NCBI GenBank assembly: GCA_030685025.1
Contig: JAUXWC010000135.1
Coordinates: 52,285-116,284 of the forward strand
Origin: Rhodoferax sp.
Lineage (GTDB): Bacteria; Pseudomonadota; Gammaproteobacteria; Burkholderiales; Burkholderiaceae_C
Length of the DNA: 64,000 bases
Reading direction: 5' to 3'
This document shows, in pieces, positions 51,529 to 62,072 of the stretch (position 1 is its first letter; each line of letters opens with the position of its first letter). The notes under the pieces are model-generated. The model made no database searches and was not told the DNA's origin. It saw nothing but the letters and a program-made list of their open reading frames with translations. The position numbers and the translations under genes are program-made.

Positions 51529-52404
51529 ATGTTCGAATTTGATTTCTCCCTTGCCCAAATTGCCGCCCTGGCCGAGTCGGATGCCCAGCGCGCGCTGAAT
51601 GAAGATGTTGGCGCCGGCGACCTGACTGCCGCCTTGATTGACCCGACGCGCACGGCGCGCGCCCGCGTGCTGGCGCGCGAATCGGCGGTGATTTGCGGTG
51701 CCCCGTGGGCACAAGCCGCCATGCTGGCGCTGGACCCCCAGGCGGTGTTGCTGTGGCATGTCGCCGAGGGCCAGCGCTGCGAGGCTGACCAGGTGGTGCT
51801 GGAGATTCGGGGGCGGGCGCCGGCGCTGTTGACCGCCGAGCGCACGATGCTGAATTTCCTGCAGTTGCTCAGTGCGGTGGCCACCAAAACCGCGAACTAC
51901 GTGCAGGCGGTGCAGTCGGTGCCGGGTAACCAGGCGCGCATCGTGGACACGCGCAAGACTTTGCCTGGGCTGCGCTTGGCACAAAAGTATGCGGTGCGCA
52001 CTGGCGGCGGAACCAACCACCGGATCGGCTTGTTTGACGCAGTGTTGATCAAGGAGAACCACATTGCGGCAGCCGGCGGCGTCACCGCCGCGTTGCAGCG
52101 CGCGGCGGCGCTGGTAACGGGCGCCAAGTTCATCGAAATCGAGGTCGAAACGCTGGCCCAACTGGATGAAGCGCTGGCCGCTGGTGCCAAGATGGTGCTG
52201 CTCGACAACATGAGCCTGGATCAGTTGCGCGAGGCGGTGCGCATCAACGCCGGTCGCGCGGTGCTGGAAGTCTCCGGCGGCGTCAACCTGGCTACCGTGC
52301 GCGGCATCGCCGCCACCGGCGTGGACCGGATCTCGATCGGAGCCTTGACCAAGGATGTGCAGGCCACCGATTTCTCGATGCGCTTCGCGGACCAGCAACC
52401 ATGA
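51529..52404 (+). CDS. nadC: Nicotinate-nucleotide pyrophosphorylase (carboxylating) NadC
   Basis: 291 residues. [76 protein letters not shown] and [29 protein letters not shown] are typical of NadC. It joins quinolinate to PRPP, giving nicotinate mononucleotide in NAD synthesis. It overlaps nadA by 4 bases (ATGA). Confidence 0.96.
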   Translation: MFEFDFSLAQIAALAESDAQRALNEDVGAGDLTAALIDPTRTARARVLARESAVICGAPWAQAAMLALDPQAVLLWHVAEGQRCEADQVVLEIRGRAPALLTAERTMLNFLQLLSAVATKTANYVQAVQSVPGNQARIVDTRKTLPGLRLAQKYAVRTGGGTNHRIGLFDAVLIKENHIAAAGGVTAALQRAAALVTGAKFIEIEVETLAQLDEALAAGAKMVLLDNMSLDQLREAVRINAGRAVLEVSGGVNLATVRGIAATGVDRISIGALTKDVQATDFSMRFADQQP

Positions 52405-53498
52405 ATACCATCATTGACGTCGAGTACGAACAGCCTGCCTGCCCCACGCGGCACGCCTGGGCGCGCGTGCCGGTGGAGCCTTCACCTGCCGAGCGTGCGG
52501 CATTGATGGCGCGCATTGCGCGCCTGCTCAAGGAAAAGAACGCGGTGATGGTGTCGCACTACTACGTGCACCCGGACTTGCAGGATCTGGCCGAGGCCAC
52601 CGGTGGCCTGGTCAGTGATTCGCTGGAGATGGCGCGCTTTGGGCGCGACCATCCCGCCACCACGCTGATCGTCTCTGGCGTGCGCTTCATGGGGGAGACG
52701 TCCAAGATCCTGTCGCCTGAAAAGCGTGTGCTGATGCCGGACCTGGACGCCACGTGTTCGCTTGATCTCGGCTGCCCGATTGACGAGTTCTCGGCCTTCT
52801 GTGACGCCCATCCAGAGCGCACCGTGGTGGTCTACGCCAACACCAGTGCCGCCGTGAAAGCGCGCTCTGATTGGCTGGTTACCTCCAGTTGCGCGCTCGA
52901 CATCGTGCGCGCGCTCAAGGACAAGGGCCACAAGATCTTGTGGGCACCCGACAAACACCTGGGCGGCTACATCCAGCGCGAGACCGGCGCCGACATGGTG
53001 TTTTGGGAGGGGACCTGCATCGTGCACGACGAGTTCAAGGCCTTCGAGCTGCAAGCCCTGATGAAGCAGCATCCCAAGGCACGGGTGCTGGTGCACCCCG
53101 AGTCGCCGGCAGACGTGGTGGCACTGGCCGATGCGGTGGGCTCCACGTCGGCCATCCTCAGAGCAGCCAAGGAGTTGGACGCCCCCGAGTTCATCGTGGC
53201 GACCGACAAGGGGATGATGCACAAACTGCGCACTTTGAACCCAGGCAAAACCTTCATCGAGGCCCCCACCGCCGGCAACAGCGCCACCTGCAAGAGCTGC
53301 GCCCACTGCCCCTGGATGGCCATGAACGGGTTGGCTGGCGTGGCACATGTGCTGGAAACGGGCACCAACGAGATCCATGTGGACCCGGCCTTGGGCCTGC
53401 GTGCGCGGCTGCCGATCGACCGCATGCTGGCGTTCACCGCCGCGCTCAGGAGTGGGCACGCTGCGGGGGATCTGGTGCCACAAATCGGCGCGGCGTAG
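52401..53498 (+). CDS. nadA: Quinolinate synthase NadA
   Basis: 365 residues. The three Cys that bind the [4Fe-4S] cluster lie in [21 protein letters not shown] and [31 protein letters not shown] and [24 protein letters not shown] are family blocks. It condenses iminoaspartate and dihydroxyacetone phosphate to quinolinate, the substrate of NadC just upstream. The L-aspartate oxidase gene nadB is not in the window. Confidence 0.95.
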   Translation: MNTIIDVEYEQPACPTRHAWARVPVEPSPAERAALMARIARLLKEKNAVMVSHYYVHPDLQDLAEATGGLVSDSLEMARFGRDHPATTLIVSGVRFMGETSKILSPEKRVLMPDLDATCSLDLGCPIDEFSAFCDAHPERTVVVYANTSAAVKARSDWLVTSSCALDIVRALKDKGHKILWAPDKHLGGYIQRETGADMVFWEGTCIVHDEFKAFELQALMKQHPKARVLVHPESPADVVALADAVGSTSAILRAAKELDAPEFIVATDKGMMHKLRTLNPGKTFIEAPTAGNSATCKSCAHCPWMAMNGLAGVAHVLETGTNEIHVDPALGLRARLPIDRMLAFTAALRSGHAAGDLVPQIGAA

Positions 53499-53530
53499 TC
53501 GCGGCCAGTACCCTCCCGGCCACTGCGGCG

Positions 53531-55275
<1,745 letters not shown>

Positions 55276-55295
55276 GGCAGTTCCTGGATCAGTTG

Positions 55296-55333
55296 GGGTC
55301 AGAGCACATTTGCTTCGCAAAGTGGTCTGACCC
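55296..55333. repeat. REP-like palindrome upstream of panB
   Basis: GGGTCAGA and TCTGACCC enclose near-complementary inner arms (GCACATTTGC / GCAAAGTGG) around a TTC loop, giving an almost complete 38-base hairpin. GGTCAGA...TCTGACC palindromes are common dispersed elements in betaproteobacterial genomes. It lies in the gap between bioF and panB, 20 bases before the panB start. Confidence 0.5.
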
Positions 55334-55416
55334 GCAAGGTTTCAGATTTTGGGACAGACCTTGCGGGCTGGTGGCATGAAAAAAGGCGATTACATCACGC
55401 CGGCTAACCTGAGACC

Positions 55417-55470
55417 TTGCGGGACAGACCGGAGCGCAGCGACGCTCTGTCCTCAACTGATTGTCGGATG
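55417..55470 (+). repeat. 54-base repeat, copy 1 (bioF 3' end)
   Basis: This stretch matches 63241-63294 at 50 of 54 positions in the same direction. It has an inverted repeat (GGACAGA / TCTGTCC) at its core and covers the last codons and stop of bioF. A shorter match of GGGACAGACC also occurs at 55351. It looks like a dispersed intergenic element, perhaps REP-like. Confidence 0.7.
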
Positions 55471-56679
55471 TTGGTGGTTCGCCGCGGCCGGCCGCAATTC
55501 GTAGAGAGCTTGCACCAACTTATCGACGTCAGCCACGGTGTGCGCAGCCGACAAGGCGATACGCAGGCGAGCCGTGCCAGCGGGCACGGTGGGCGGGCGA
55601 ATGGCGGGCACCCAAATGCCGCGCTGGCGCAAGCCCTCCATCACCGCCAGTGCGGCTTCGTTGCCGCCAATCACCAGCGCTTGCACGGCGGTGCGGGAGT
55701 CGCCCAGTTGCCAGCCAGTTCCGCGCAGCACGGTTTGCAGGCCGTCGCGCAGGCGCGTGATGAGCTGGTTCAAATGGTCGCGCCGCCACTGCTCGGCTTC
55801 GATCAGGCGCAGGCTCTCGCGCAGCGTGTGCGCCAGCAGCGGTGGCGCGGCGGTGGCAAAAATGTAGCTGCGGGTTTTTTGCAGCAGCCATTCGATCAGC
55901 GCCTCGTCGCCGGCGACGAAGGCGCCCGCCACGCCGGCCGCCTTGCCCAGCGTGGCCATGTACAGCACCCGGCGCGAGGCCTGGGCGCCAGTCAGACCGA
56001 AGTGGGCCAAGCTGCCACGGCCTTGTGGCCCGAGCACGCCAAAACCGTGCGCGTCGTCCACCAGCAGCAGCGCGTCGAAGCGTTCACACAGGGCCAGCAG
56101 CGCCGGGATGTTGGCAATGTCGCCGTCCATGCTGAACACGGCGTCGCTCATCACCAGTTTGCGCCGTGCTGGGCTGGCTGCCAGCGCGCTTTCCAGTGCC
56201 AGCAGATCGCCGTGCGGGTAGCGGTGAATTTGCGCCTTGGACAGTCGCGCGCCGTCGATCAGGCAGGCGTGGTTCAGCGCGTCCGAAAACAGTGCGTCGC
56301 CGTCGCCCACCAAGGCTGGGACGATGCCGATGTTGGTGGCGTAACCGGCATAGAAGTACAACGCACGCGGCAACTGCACAAAGGCGGCGAGATCGTGTTC
56401 GAGCGCCTCATTGGCGGCGCTGTGGCCACTCACCAGCGGCGACGCGCCCGAGCCGACGCCGAACTGGCGCGCCCCGTCACAGGCGGCCTCGATCAGCGTG
56501 GGGTGATTGGCCAGGCCCAGGTAGTCGTTGCTGCAAAACGCCAACAGGCTTTGGCCGTCCACTTGCAGGCGGGCGCCCGGCTCAGGCAGTACCACGCGGC
56601 GGCGCCGACGCAGGTGGCCGCGGTCGAGCTCGGCGATGCGCTGCGGGAATTCGTCGAGCCAGGACGGGGGCGTACTCAT
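55453..56679 (-). CDS. bioF: 8-amino-7-oxononanoate synthase BioF
   Basis: 408 residues. [49 protein letters not shown] and the PLP Lys region [18 protein letters not shown] mark this alpha-oxoamine synthase, which joins pimeloyl-ACP and L-alanine in biotin synthesis. It overlaps bioD by 4 bases. Its final residues (HQHPTIS) are encoded within the 54-base repeat, so the original C-terminus may have been replaced. Confidence 0.95.
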   Translation of the reverse strand: MSTPPSWLDEFPQRIAELDRGHLRRRRRVVLPEPGARLQVDGQSLLAFCSNDYLGLANHPTLIEAACDGARQFGVGSGASPLVSGHSAANEALEHDLAAFVQLPRALYFYAGYATNIGIVPALVGDGDALFSDALNHACLIDGARLSKAQIHRYPHGDLLALESALAASPARRKLVMSDAVFSMDGDIANIPALLALCERFDALLLVDDAHGFGVLGPQGRGSLAHFGLTGAQASRRVLYMATLGKAAGVAGAFVAGDEALIEWLLQKTRSYIFATAAPPLLAHTLRESLRLIEAEQWRRDHLNQLITRLRDGLQTVLRGTGWQLGDSRTAVQALVIGGNEAALAVMEGLRQRGIWVPAIRPPTVPAGTARLRIALSAAHTVADVDKLVQALYELRPAAANHQHPTIS

Positions 56680-57344
56680 GCAGGCGGCACCGTGATGGCG
56701 ATGGTCTTGGGGTCTGGCGCCAGGCTGAAGGGGATTCTTGCCAGCATGGGCGCGCGCAAGTGGCGCTGCAAGTAGGCGATGTTGTCGTCTTGCGCCTGCA
56801 TCAATGGGTCGATGTGGTTGGCCACCCATCCCGCCAGCACCAGGCCGCGCGCGCGAATGGCCTCCAGTGTCAGCAGGGAATGGTTCAGGCAACCCAGGCG
56901 CAGGCCCACCACCAGCAGCACCGGCAGCGCCAAGGCCTGGGCCAGATCGGCGCCGGTGCTGTCCTCGCCAAGTGGCACCAGGAAGCCGCCCGCGCCTTCC
57001 ACCACCACGGCGTCGGCCAGTGTGCGGAGTTGCCGGTAACACGAGGCGATGTGGTCGATGTCGATCGTCACCCCCGCACGTCGCGCGGCGATGTGCGGAG
57101 ACAGCGGGTCTGGCAGCAGCACCGGGTTGTCCAGTTCTGGCGGCACCTGCACGGTGGAGGCGGCGCGCAGTGCCAGCACGTCGTCATTGGCCCAGCCAGC
57201 GCCGTGTGGTTCGGCGCCGGCCGCCACCGGTTTCATGCCGACCACACGGGGGTGGTGCAGCGCCAGGGCATGCAGCAGGGCGGCCGAGACCAGGGTCTTG
57301 CCCACGCCGGTGTCGGTGCCGGTGACGAACCAGGCGCGCGTCAT
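56676..57344 (-). CDS. bioD: Dethiobiotin synthetase BioD
   Basis: 222 residues. [18 protein letters not shown] is the P-loop, GMKPVAAG carries the substrate Lys, and [12 protein letters not shown] the second conserved block. It closes the ureido ring of dethiobiotin using ATP and CO2. It lies between bioA and bioF with 4-base overlaps on both sides. Confidence 0.96.
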   Translation of the reverse strand: MTRAWFVTGTDTGVGKTLVSAALLHALALHHPRVVGMKPVAAGAEPHGAGWANDDVLALRAASTVQVPPELDNPVLLPDPLSPHIAARRAGVTIDIDHIASCYRQLRTLADAVVVEGAGGFLVPLGEDSTGADLAQALALPVLLVVGLRLGCLNHSLLTLEAIRARGLVLAGWVANHIDPLMQAQDDNIAYLQRHLRAPMLARIPFSLAPDPKTIAITVPPA

Positions 57345-58681
57345 GGCGCGGCCTCTTCCGCCAGCGTGGCCTCTTCCGCCAGCGTGGCCTCTAGTGCGGC
57401 CAGTGCGCCTTGTGCCAGCCAGGCTTGTGCTTCATCGTCCAGCACATAGGGGGGCATGGCGTAAATAGTGTGGCCAATCGGGCGCAGCAGCAGCCCAAGC
57501 GCCATGGCGTGGTGGTGGTAGCGCCGCGCGAAGTGGGGCAGGGTGGTGTCCACATCCCAGGCCCAGATCATGCCGAGCTGGCGCGCGTGGCGCACGCGTG
57601 GGTGCTGGCTGAGGGGCGCCAGCGCTTCACTGAGCGAGGCGGCCAGTTCCACGTTGCGCGCCAGCACGTCTTGCTGCTCAAAAATCTCCAGCGTGGCCAG
57701 CGCCGCGCGGCAGGCCAGCGGGTTGCCGGTGTAGGAGTGGGAGTGCAGGAAACCGCGCGCCACTTGGTCATCAAAAAAGGCCTGGTACACCGCATCAGTG
57801 GTCAGCACAGCGGACAGCGGCAAGGTGCCGCCGGTCAGCCCTTTGGACAGGCAAATGAAGTCGGGCCGAATGCCCGCCTGCTGGTGCGCAAACATCGTGC
57901 CGCTGCGGCCAAAACCGGTGGCGATTTCGTCCACCACCAAGTGCACCTGGTAGCGGTCACACAGGGCGCGCGCCCGGCGCAGGTACTCGGGGTCGTACAT
58001 CACCATGCCGGCGGCGCACTGCACCAGCGGCTCGACAATCAATGCGGCGGTCTCGTTATGGTGCTTGGCCAGCCACGCCTCCAACACTGCGGCGCAGCGC
58101 AGCGCCACGTCAAGCGCGCTCTCGCCAGGCAAGGCAGTGCGGGCGTCCGGGCTGACCACCGTGGCGGCCAGGCGCAGCAGTGGCGCGTAGGCTTCCCGAA
58201 AAATCGCGATGTCGGTCACCGCCAAGGCGCCCACGGTTTCGCCGTGGTAACCATCGGCCAGGCCGACGAAGCGGCACTTCTCGGGCTTGCCGCTGTTGCG
58301 CCAATAGTGCGCGCTCATCTTGAGTGCAATCTCGGTGGCCGAGGCGCCGTCGCTGCCATAGAAGGCGTGGCCCAGGCCGGTCAGCGCCGCCAGCCGTTCG
58401 GACAGCTCCACCACCGGCGCGTGGGTGAAGCCGGCCAGCATCACGTGGTCGAGCCGGCCCAACTGATCAATCAGCGCGGCTTGAATGTGCGGGTGGCAGT
58501 GGCCAAACAGATTGACCCACCAGGAACTCACGCCATCAAGGTAACGTTTGCCATCCACGTCAATCAGCCAGGGGCCTTGCGCATGGGCAATGGCAATCGG
58601 CGGCGCGGCTTCATGCAGCTTCATTTGTGTGCAGGGATGCCAGACGGATGCCAGGCTGCGTTGGGCCAGGGTGGGGTTCAT
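57341..58681 (-). CDS. bioA: Adenosylmethionine-8-amino-7-oxononanoate aminotransferase BioA
   Basis: 446 residues. SVWHPCTQMKLHEAAPP at the start, YLDGVSSWWVNLFGHCHP, FYGSDGASATEIALKM, LVVDEIATGFGRSG and the PLP Lys in FICLSKGLTGGTLPLSAVL mark BioA, which makes 7,8-diaminopelargonate. The C-terminus contains a duplicated hexapeptide (ATLAEE) from an 18-base tandem repeat. The ATG at 58681 aligns with the start of the second, broken copy at 60847. Its native promoter seems to have been cut off by the rloAB insertion: only 37 bases separate it from the rloB stop. Confidence 0.95.
   Translation of the reverse strand: MNPTLAQRSLASVWHPCTQMKLHEAAPPIAIAHAQGPWLIDVDGKRYLDGVSSWWVNLFGHCHPHIQAALIDQLGRLDHVMLAGFTHAPVVELSERLAALTGLGHAFYGSDGASATEIALKMSAHYWRNSGKPEKCRFVGLADGYHGETVGALAVTDIAIFREAYAPLLRLAATVVSPDARTALPGESALDVALRCAAVLEAWLAKHHNETAALIVEPLVQCAAGMVMYDPEYLRRARALCDRYQVHLVVDEIATGFGRSGTMFAHQQAGIRPDFICLSKGLTGGTLPLSAVLTTDAVYQAFFDDQVARGFLHSHSYTGNPLACRAALATLEIFEQQDVLARNVELAASLSEALAPLSQHPRVRHARQLGMIWAWDVDTTLPHFARRYHHHAMALGLLLRPIGHTIYAMPPYVLDDEAQAWLAQGALAALEATLAEEATLAEEAAP
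57350..57392 (-). repeat. 18-base tandem repeat in the bioA 3' end
   Basis: Two perfect units of GGCCTCTTCCGCCAGCGT and a third partial one (plus-strand reading) encode AEEATL twice near the BioA C-terminus. The unit length is a multiple of three, so the frame is kept. Confidence 0.85.
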
Positions 58682-58710
58682 GTTCAATGGATTGGTGCGG
58701 TGCAGGAATG
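58591..58710 (-). repeat. bioA 5'-end repeat, intact copy
   Basis: This block (start of bioA plus about 29 bases upstream) aligns without gaps to 60757-60876, offset 2166 bases. The coding part is about 89 percent identical and the upstream part less so. The two copies flank the rloA-rloB module as direct repeats. Confidence 0.85.
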
Positions 58711-58718
58711 CGGGTGAA

Positions 58719-59393
58719 TCAACCGCGCAACGCGGTCAGCAGCTTCACCAGCTCGACGATGGCGGTGTAGGGCTCGGGCGGGGTGTCGGCGGTGAATTTG
58801 CTGGCCAAGGTCTCGGCGCGTTGCGTGGCAATGACCAGATGCGCTCGTGTGGTGGCAAAAGTGCGCCGCGCGCCCTTTTCGTAGCCCGGGATGTGTTGCT
58901 TAAGGCGGCGCATCACGTCGTCGCGGCCAATGGGCGCCTGGATGTCCTGGTAGTGCAGCAACAGCCACAACTCGAAGCTGGGAACCGAGGCGATGGCTCG
59001 GAAGCGGACGAACTGCCTGGCATCGTTTTTCAGCTTGCCGTCCAGCGACTCGGCCAGGCGCAGCGCGTTGAAGTAGCTGTCGTGATCGTCACGGTCGAAG
59101 ACGGCAAAGACCTGCTCAAAGGCGCGAGGCAGAATGTTCTTGCGGCGGTCACCTTGCTCGAACAAATCCTTGGCGTACCCCACCACCTGAATCGGCGCGG
59201 TGCCCAGCTCACTGGGACGCACCTCGACGTTGGCGGTATGCAGGCGGTAGGCGCTGCGGATCTCGCTGAAGTAGTTCGGCTCGGTCTTGCTGCCTTCCGA
59301 TACGATCAGAATGCGCTCGTAGCTGGCGCGTCGGCCAAGTTGGCGTTCAAGTTGCTGGCGCTGGCGCTCTTTGGGGGAGTCATCGCGCCCCAT
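58719..59393 (-). CDS. rloB: RloB-like (AbiLii-type) Toprim-fold protein
   Basis: 224 residues. ILIVSEGSKTEPNYF holds the first acidic Toprim-like motif, VFAVFDRDDHDSY the DxD-like motif, and IASVPSFELWLLLHY the family block seen in RloB. RloB was named from restriction-linked genes of Campylobacter and is the partner of an ABC-like ATPase; the pair resembles lactococcal AbiL. It likely acts as the nuclease or effector arm of a phage-defence system. Its start overlaps the rloA stop (TGATG). It sits just upstream of bioA. Confidence 0.85.
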   Translation of the reverse strand: MGRDDSPKERQRQQLERQLGRRASYERILIVSEGSKTEPNYFSEIRSAYRLHTANVEVRPSELGTAPIQVVGYAKDLFEQGDRRKNILPRAFEQVFAVFDRDDHDSYFNALRLAESLDGKLKNDARQFVRFRAIASVPSFELWLLLHYQDIQAPIGRDDVMRRLKQHIPGYEKGARRTFATTRAHLVIATQRAETLASKFTADTPPEPYTAIVELVKLLTALRG

Positions 59394-60661
59394 CAGTGTT
59401 TCACCTCCAGGGCGGCGCTCAGGAAGGGCACCCCACCGTAGCGTCCCATCAGGTAACCGCGCTCCAATGCCTCGTTCTTGCGCGGGCTGAATTCAGACAG
59501 GCTGACCAGCTCGGAGGACTGATCACGCTTCTTTTCGACGAACCAGATCTGATCGCGCCGAAACAGATCCGAGGCGTCTAGCAAAGAGGTGTCGTGGGTG
59601 GTAAAGATCAGTTGTGCGCCACCGGTGTTGACGTCGGGGCGATGGAAGAGCCGCACCAGCTCGCGCACCAGCAGGGTGTGCAGGCTTGTATCGAGTTCGT
59701 CGATGACAAGCGTTAACCCCTTGCGCAGAATGTCCATGATCGGGCCGACAAGGAACAACAGGTTGCGCGTGCCGTTGGATTCATCCATCAGATCGAATAC
59801 GGCTTTGCCCGCTTCAGTGACGTGGGAGAAGCGCAGTTGGTGTTCTTCCATCTCTTCGGCGCGTACTTCGGTTTGGCCGGCAACCAGGTCGAAATGAACA
59901 GTCTGCCCCGGCACCTTGCGGGTGACGACTTCGATGTCGGCAATGCTGATGTCCGCCGCGCTGAGCAAGTCGCAAATCTGCCTGCGACCCTCAGCGTGCT
60001 TGAGCATCTGGATCGAACCCTGTGGGCTGAGCTGGGCCTGCTCGTTGAAGATCACCAGCCCATTGACGAACCATTCGAACACCGGCCGCAAGGCTTCGCT
60101 ATTGAGCTGAACTGCCATCGACAAGAACAAGGCGTTGGGTCGGGTGGCGCCTTCCCACAGGTTCTTGGGGCCTTTGAGGCCAGCGCCGAAGTTGTAGATG
60201 TCTTTGCCGGTTTCGCTGTCGAAGTGCCGCTCAAACCAGCGCTGCGGCTTGAAGGCCTTGTAGACCAGCAGGTGCTCACTGACGATGCGCTGCGACGTCA
60301 TCGCGAAGCCGTATTGGTAGCGCACGTCGTCCAAGATGAACGTCAGCTCGAATTCAGCCGGCTCTTGGGCGGATCCCGCGTCCAGACGGAAGGGCTGCAC
60401 GGCAAAAGTCTGGCCTGGCTGGATCACCGTAGCCGACTCGGCTACCACCCCCCGCATGTACTGCAGGGCTTTGACGAGGTTGGATTTGCCGCTGGCGTTG
60501 GCACCATAGAGCACGGCACTGTGCAGGAGGCGAGGCGCAGCCTTGAGGCCAGTGGCCCGCGTGTGCGTGCCTTGGAGGGTCTTGTCTTTGGAGGCAACAA
60601 GACTGAGCACCTGCTCATCACGCAGACTTCTGAAGTTCTTGACGCGAAACTCGATGAGCAA
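59393..60661 (-). CDS. rloA: RloA-like (AbiLi-type) AAA/ABC ATPase
   Basis: About 422 residues. FRVKNFRSLRDEQVLSL is the start typical of AAA_15/21 ATPases, GANASGKSNLVKAL the Walker A, LVIDELDTSLHTLLVRELVRLF the Walker B with D-loop, and LIFTTHDTSLLD the switch His. It is expected to sense infection and drive the RloB effector. The start is uncertain: TTG at 60661 fits the family, TTG at 60673 adds four residues, and neither has a clear ribosome site. The upstream 60 bases are very A+T-rich with a large palindrome. A defence role is inferred from the family. Confidence 0.87.
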   Translation of the reverse strand: MLIEFRVKNFRSLRDEQVLSLVASKDKTLQGTHTRATGLKAAPRLLHSAVLYGANASGKSNLVKALQYMRGVVAESATVIQPGQTFAVQPFRLDAGSAQEPAEFELTFILDDVRYQYGFAMTSQRIVSEHLLVYKAFKPQRWFERHFDSETGKDIYNFGAGLKGPKNLWEGATRPNALFLSMAVQLNSEALRPVFEWFVNGLVIFNEQAQLSPQGSIQMLKHAEGRRQICDLLSAADISIADIEVVTRKVPGQTVHFDLVAGQTEVRAEEMEEHQLRFSHVTEAGKAVFDLMDESNGTRNLLFLVGPIMDILRKGLTLVIDELDTSLHTLLVRELVRLFHRPDVNTGGAQLIFTTHDTSLLDASDLFRRDQIWFVEKKRDQSSELVSLSEFSPRKNEALERGYLMGRYGGVPFLSAALEVKH

Positions 60662-60678
60662 GGTATTTACCAAGTGTA

Positions 60679-60733
60679 AATAAAATAAAGTCTAATTATG
60701 ACCTACGAGGTCGCAAATGCGATTTATTTTATT
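60679..60733. promoter_or_regulatory. 55-base symmetric palindrome between rloA and the bioA fragment
   Basis: Outer arms AATAAAATAAA (60679-60689) and TTTATTTTATT (60723-60733) are perfect complements, and an inner palindrome GACCT-ACG-AGGTC (60700-60712) shares the same centre at 60706. It lies just upstream of the rloA start and is far richer in A and T than its surroundings. It may be the operator of rloAB or a recombination site of the inserted module; I do not recognise it. Confidence 0.6.
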
Positions 60734-60756
60734 GTTGCAGCGATCTTCTTGGAATC

Positions 60757-60876
60757 TGGTAACCAGCGGCGCGGTCTCGTGCAGCTTCATTTGTGTGCTC
60801 GGGTGCCAGACGGATGCCAGGCTGCGCTGGGCCAGGGTGTCGTTCATTCGGAGTCCATTGATGCAATGCAGCAATG
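60757..60876 (-). pseudogene. bioA: bioA 5'-end fragment (second, diverged copy)
   Basis: From the ATG at 60847 it reads MNDTLAQRSLASVWHPSTQ, then MKLHETAPLVT, and then leaves the BioA sequence. It aligns with the first 30 codons of intact bioA and about 29 bases upstream. It is a leftover of the event that placed rloA-rloB at the bioA start. Differences from the intact copy suggest that one of the two came from another strain. Confidence 0.85.
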
Positions 60877-61249
60877 TGTTTAGGAAAGCGTCGATTGTGG
60901 CAGGCTTGGGCCCTGTCGCCGGGGCAATAATTGGCCGGCGTCTGCTGGCGCCAGGGGTGTGTCAAGTGCCGTGGGGAATGGAAATCTCAAGGTAAGCGCC
61001 GCGTTCCATGACATTGAGCGCCGCAAGAATGCTGGGCAAACTCTGTTTGATGCGTGGCCAACTGGTGGTGGTCAAGACAACAATGGCGATCCGGCGTTCG
61101 GACAGATTCTGCTGGTACTTGAGGTTTTGATCGGTGGTCAAACAGCACGCGCACTAAACCGCCTCCAGACTGTGCGCGGCGTGCTCAAGCACCGCGCGGG
61201 CGGATGTTTCCGTGTGATGGGTCAGAGCGTATGTGAGGAGATTGAAGCG
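60877..61249. other. Gap between bioA fragment and HNH gene
   Basis: About 370 bases without an intact gene. It contains the broken DUF5615-like toxin fragment on the minus strand (60962-61153) and, at its right end, the ribosome site of the HNH gene (GAGGAG at 61235-61240). Confidence 0.6.
60962..61153 (-). pseudogene. DUF5615-family PIN-like toxin, C-terminal remnant
   Basis: The minus strand encodes 63 residues ending in a proper stop that contain LTTDQNLKYQQNLSERRIAI and, further on, LPSILAALNVMERGAYLEIS. These are the signature and C-terminal helix of DUF5615 PIN-like proteins (TTDQNLxYQQNL). There is no start codon and a stop lies just before. A little upstream, in another frame, HTPRTVW-like residues recall the middle of the family, so an internal deletion with frameshift is likely. 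DUF5615 genes are usually partners of DUF433 antitoxins. Confidence 0.75.
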
Positions 61250-62032
61250 ATGGTAAGTGCTCCAAACTTTTGGACGAGGCGAGAGACACTCGCGGCGCTC
61301 CACGTGTACCTGCTACTGCCGTTTGGGCAATTGCACCATCGTCAACCGAAGATCACCCAACTGGCCACCTGGATTGGCCGGACATCAAATTCGGTGGCAC
61401 TTAAACTCGTGAACCTCGCAAGCCTTGATCCACAAGTGCGGTCCCGTGGCTTGCATGGCATGGGTAACGTGTCGAAGCTGGATCAGCAGATTTGGAGTGA
61501 ACTCAACGAAAGTTGGGATCGTGTGGCGTTGGAGGCTGCGGCAGAGTACGGGCGGTTGGCGCAAGGGCATGGTGTCACACCCGACGAAGGACTTGTTGAT
61601 GAGTTGCTCGACTTTGATGAAGGCAGATCCAGGTCCGCCACTGTCGAAGTCCGAGTGAACCAAGCTCGCTTTCGAAAAGCTGTGCTGGCCAGCTACAACG
61701 CCACGTGTTGCATCAGTGGTCTACGGCATGAGAAGCTGGTCATTGCCAGTCATATCGTTCCGTGGAGTGAAGACACACAAAACCGGCTCAATCCTCAGAA
61801 CGGACTATGCCTGTCGGCATTGCATGATCGAGCCTACGACCAAGGGCTGATCACGGTGATGCCGGACTTTACCGTGCGAACGTCGTCGAGCCTGAGAGCT
61901 GGTGCACGTAGCGATTTCATGGCGACGAGTTTGTTGCGGTTTGACATGCAGCCCATTCACATGCCCGATCGTTTCCGCCCCGCGCCTGAGTTCTTGGCGC
62001 GTCATGCGCGTCGGTTCGGGTTCATTGCATAG
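61250..62032 (+). CDS. HNH endonuclease, putative restriction enzyme
   Basis: 260 residues. FWTRRETLAALHVYLLLPFGQLHHRQPKITQLATWIGRTSNSVALKLVNLASLDP is the N-terminal domain of a family of predicted restriction HNH proteins. The C-terminal HNH_2 nuclease has CCISGLRHEKLVIASHIVPWSEDTQNRLNPQNGLCLSALHDRAYDQGLI. I chose the ATG at 61250 because GAGGAG is 9 bases upstream and the conserved start fits; the open frame reaches back to 60959 but that part overlaps the toxin remnant. No methyltransferase gene is next to it. Confidence 0.85.
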   Translation: MVSAPNFWTRRETLAALHVYLLLPFGQLHHRQPKITQLATWIGRTSNSVALKLVNLASLDPQVRSRGLHGMGNVSKLDQQIWSELNESWDRVALEAAAEYGRLAQGHGVTPDEGLVDELLDFDEGRSRSATVEVRVNQARFRKAVLASYNATCCISGLRHEKLVIASHIVPWSEDTQNRLNPQNGLCLSALHDRAYDQGLITVMPDFTVRTSSSLRAGARSDFMATSLLRFDMQPIHMPDRFRPAPEFLARHARRFGFIA

Positions 62033-62072
62033 CGGAGTTCATGCCGATATTTGAGGCTTGAGGTAAGCCGGG

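Noticed and set aside
56166..57449. A 427-codon plus-strand frame across bioF and bioD
   Set aside because: Spans two well-supported minus-strand genes and shows no conserved motif.
57410..58717. A 435-codon open frame opposite bioA
   Set aside because: It is a high-GC shadow of bioA with His/Gln/Arg-rich composition and no recognisable domain.
60959..61249. N-terminal extension of the HNH gene to 60959
   Set aside because: The conserved start and a GAGGAG ribosome site are at 61250, and this stretch encodes the DUF5615 remnant on the other strand.
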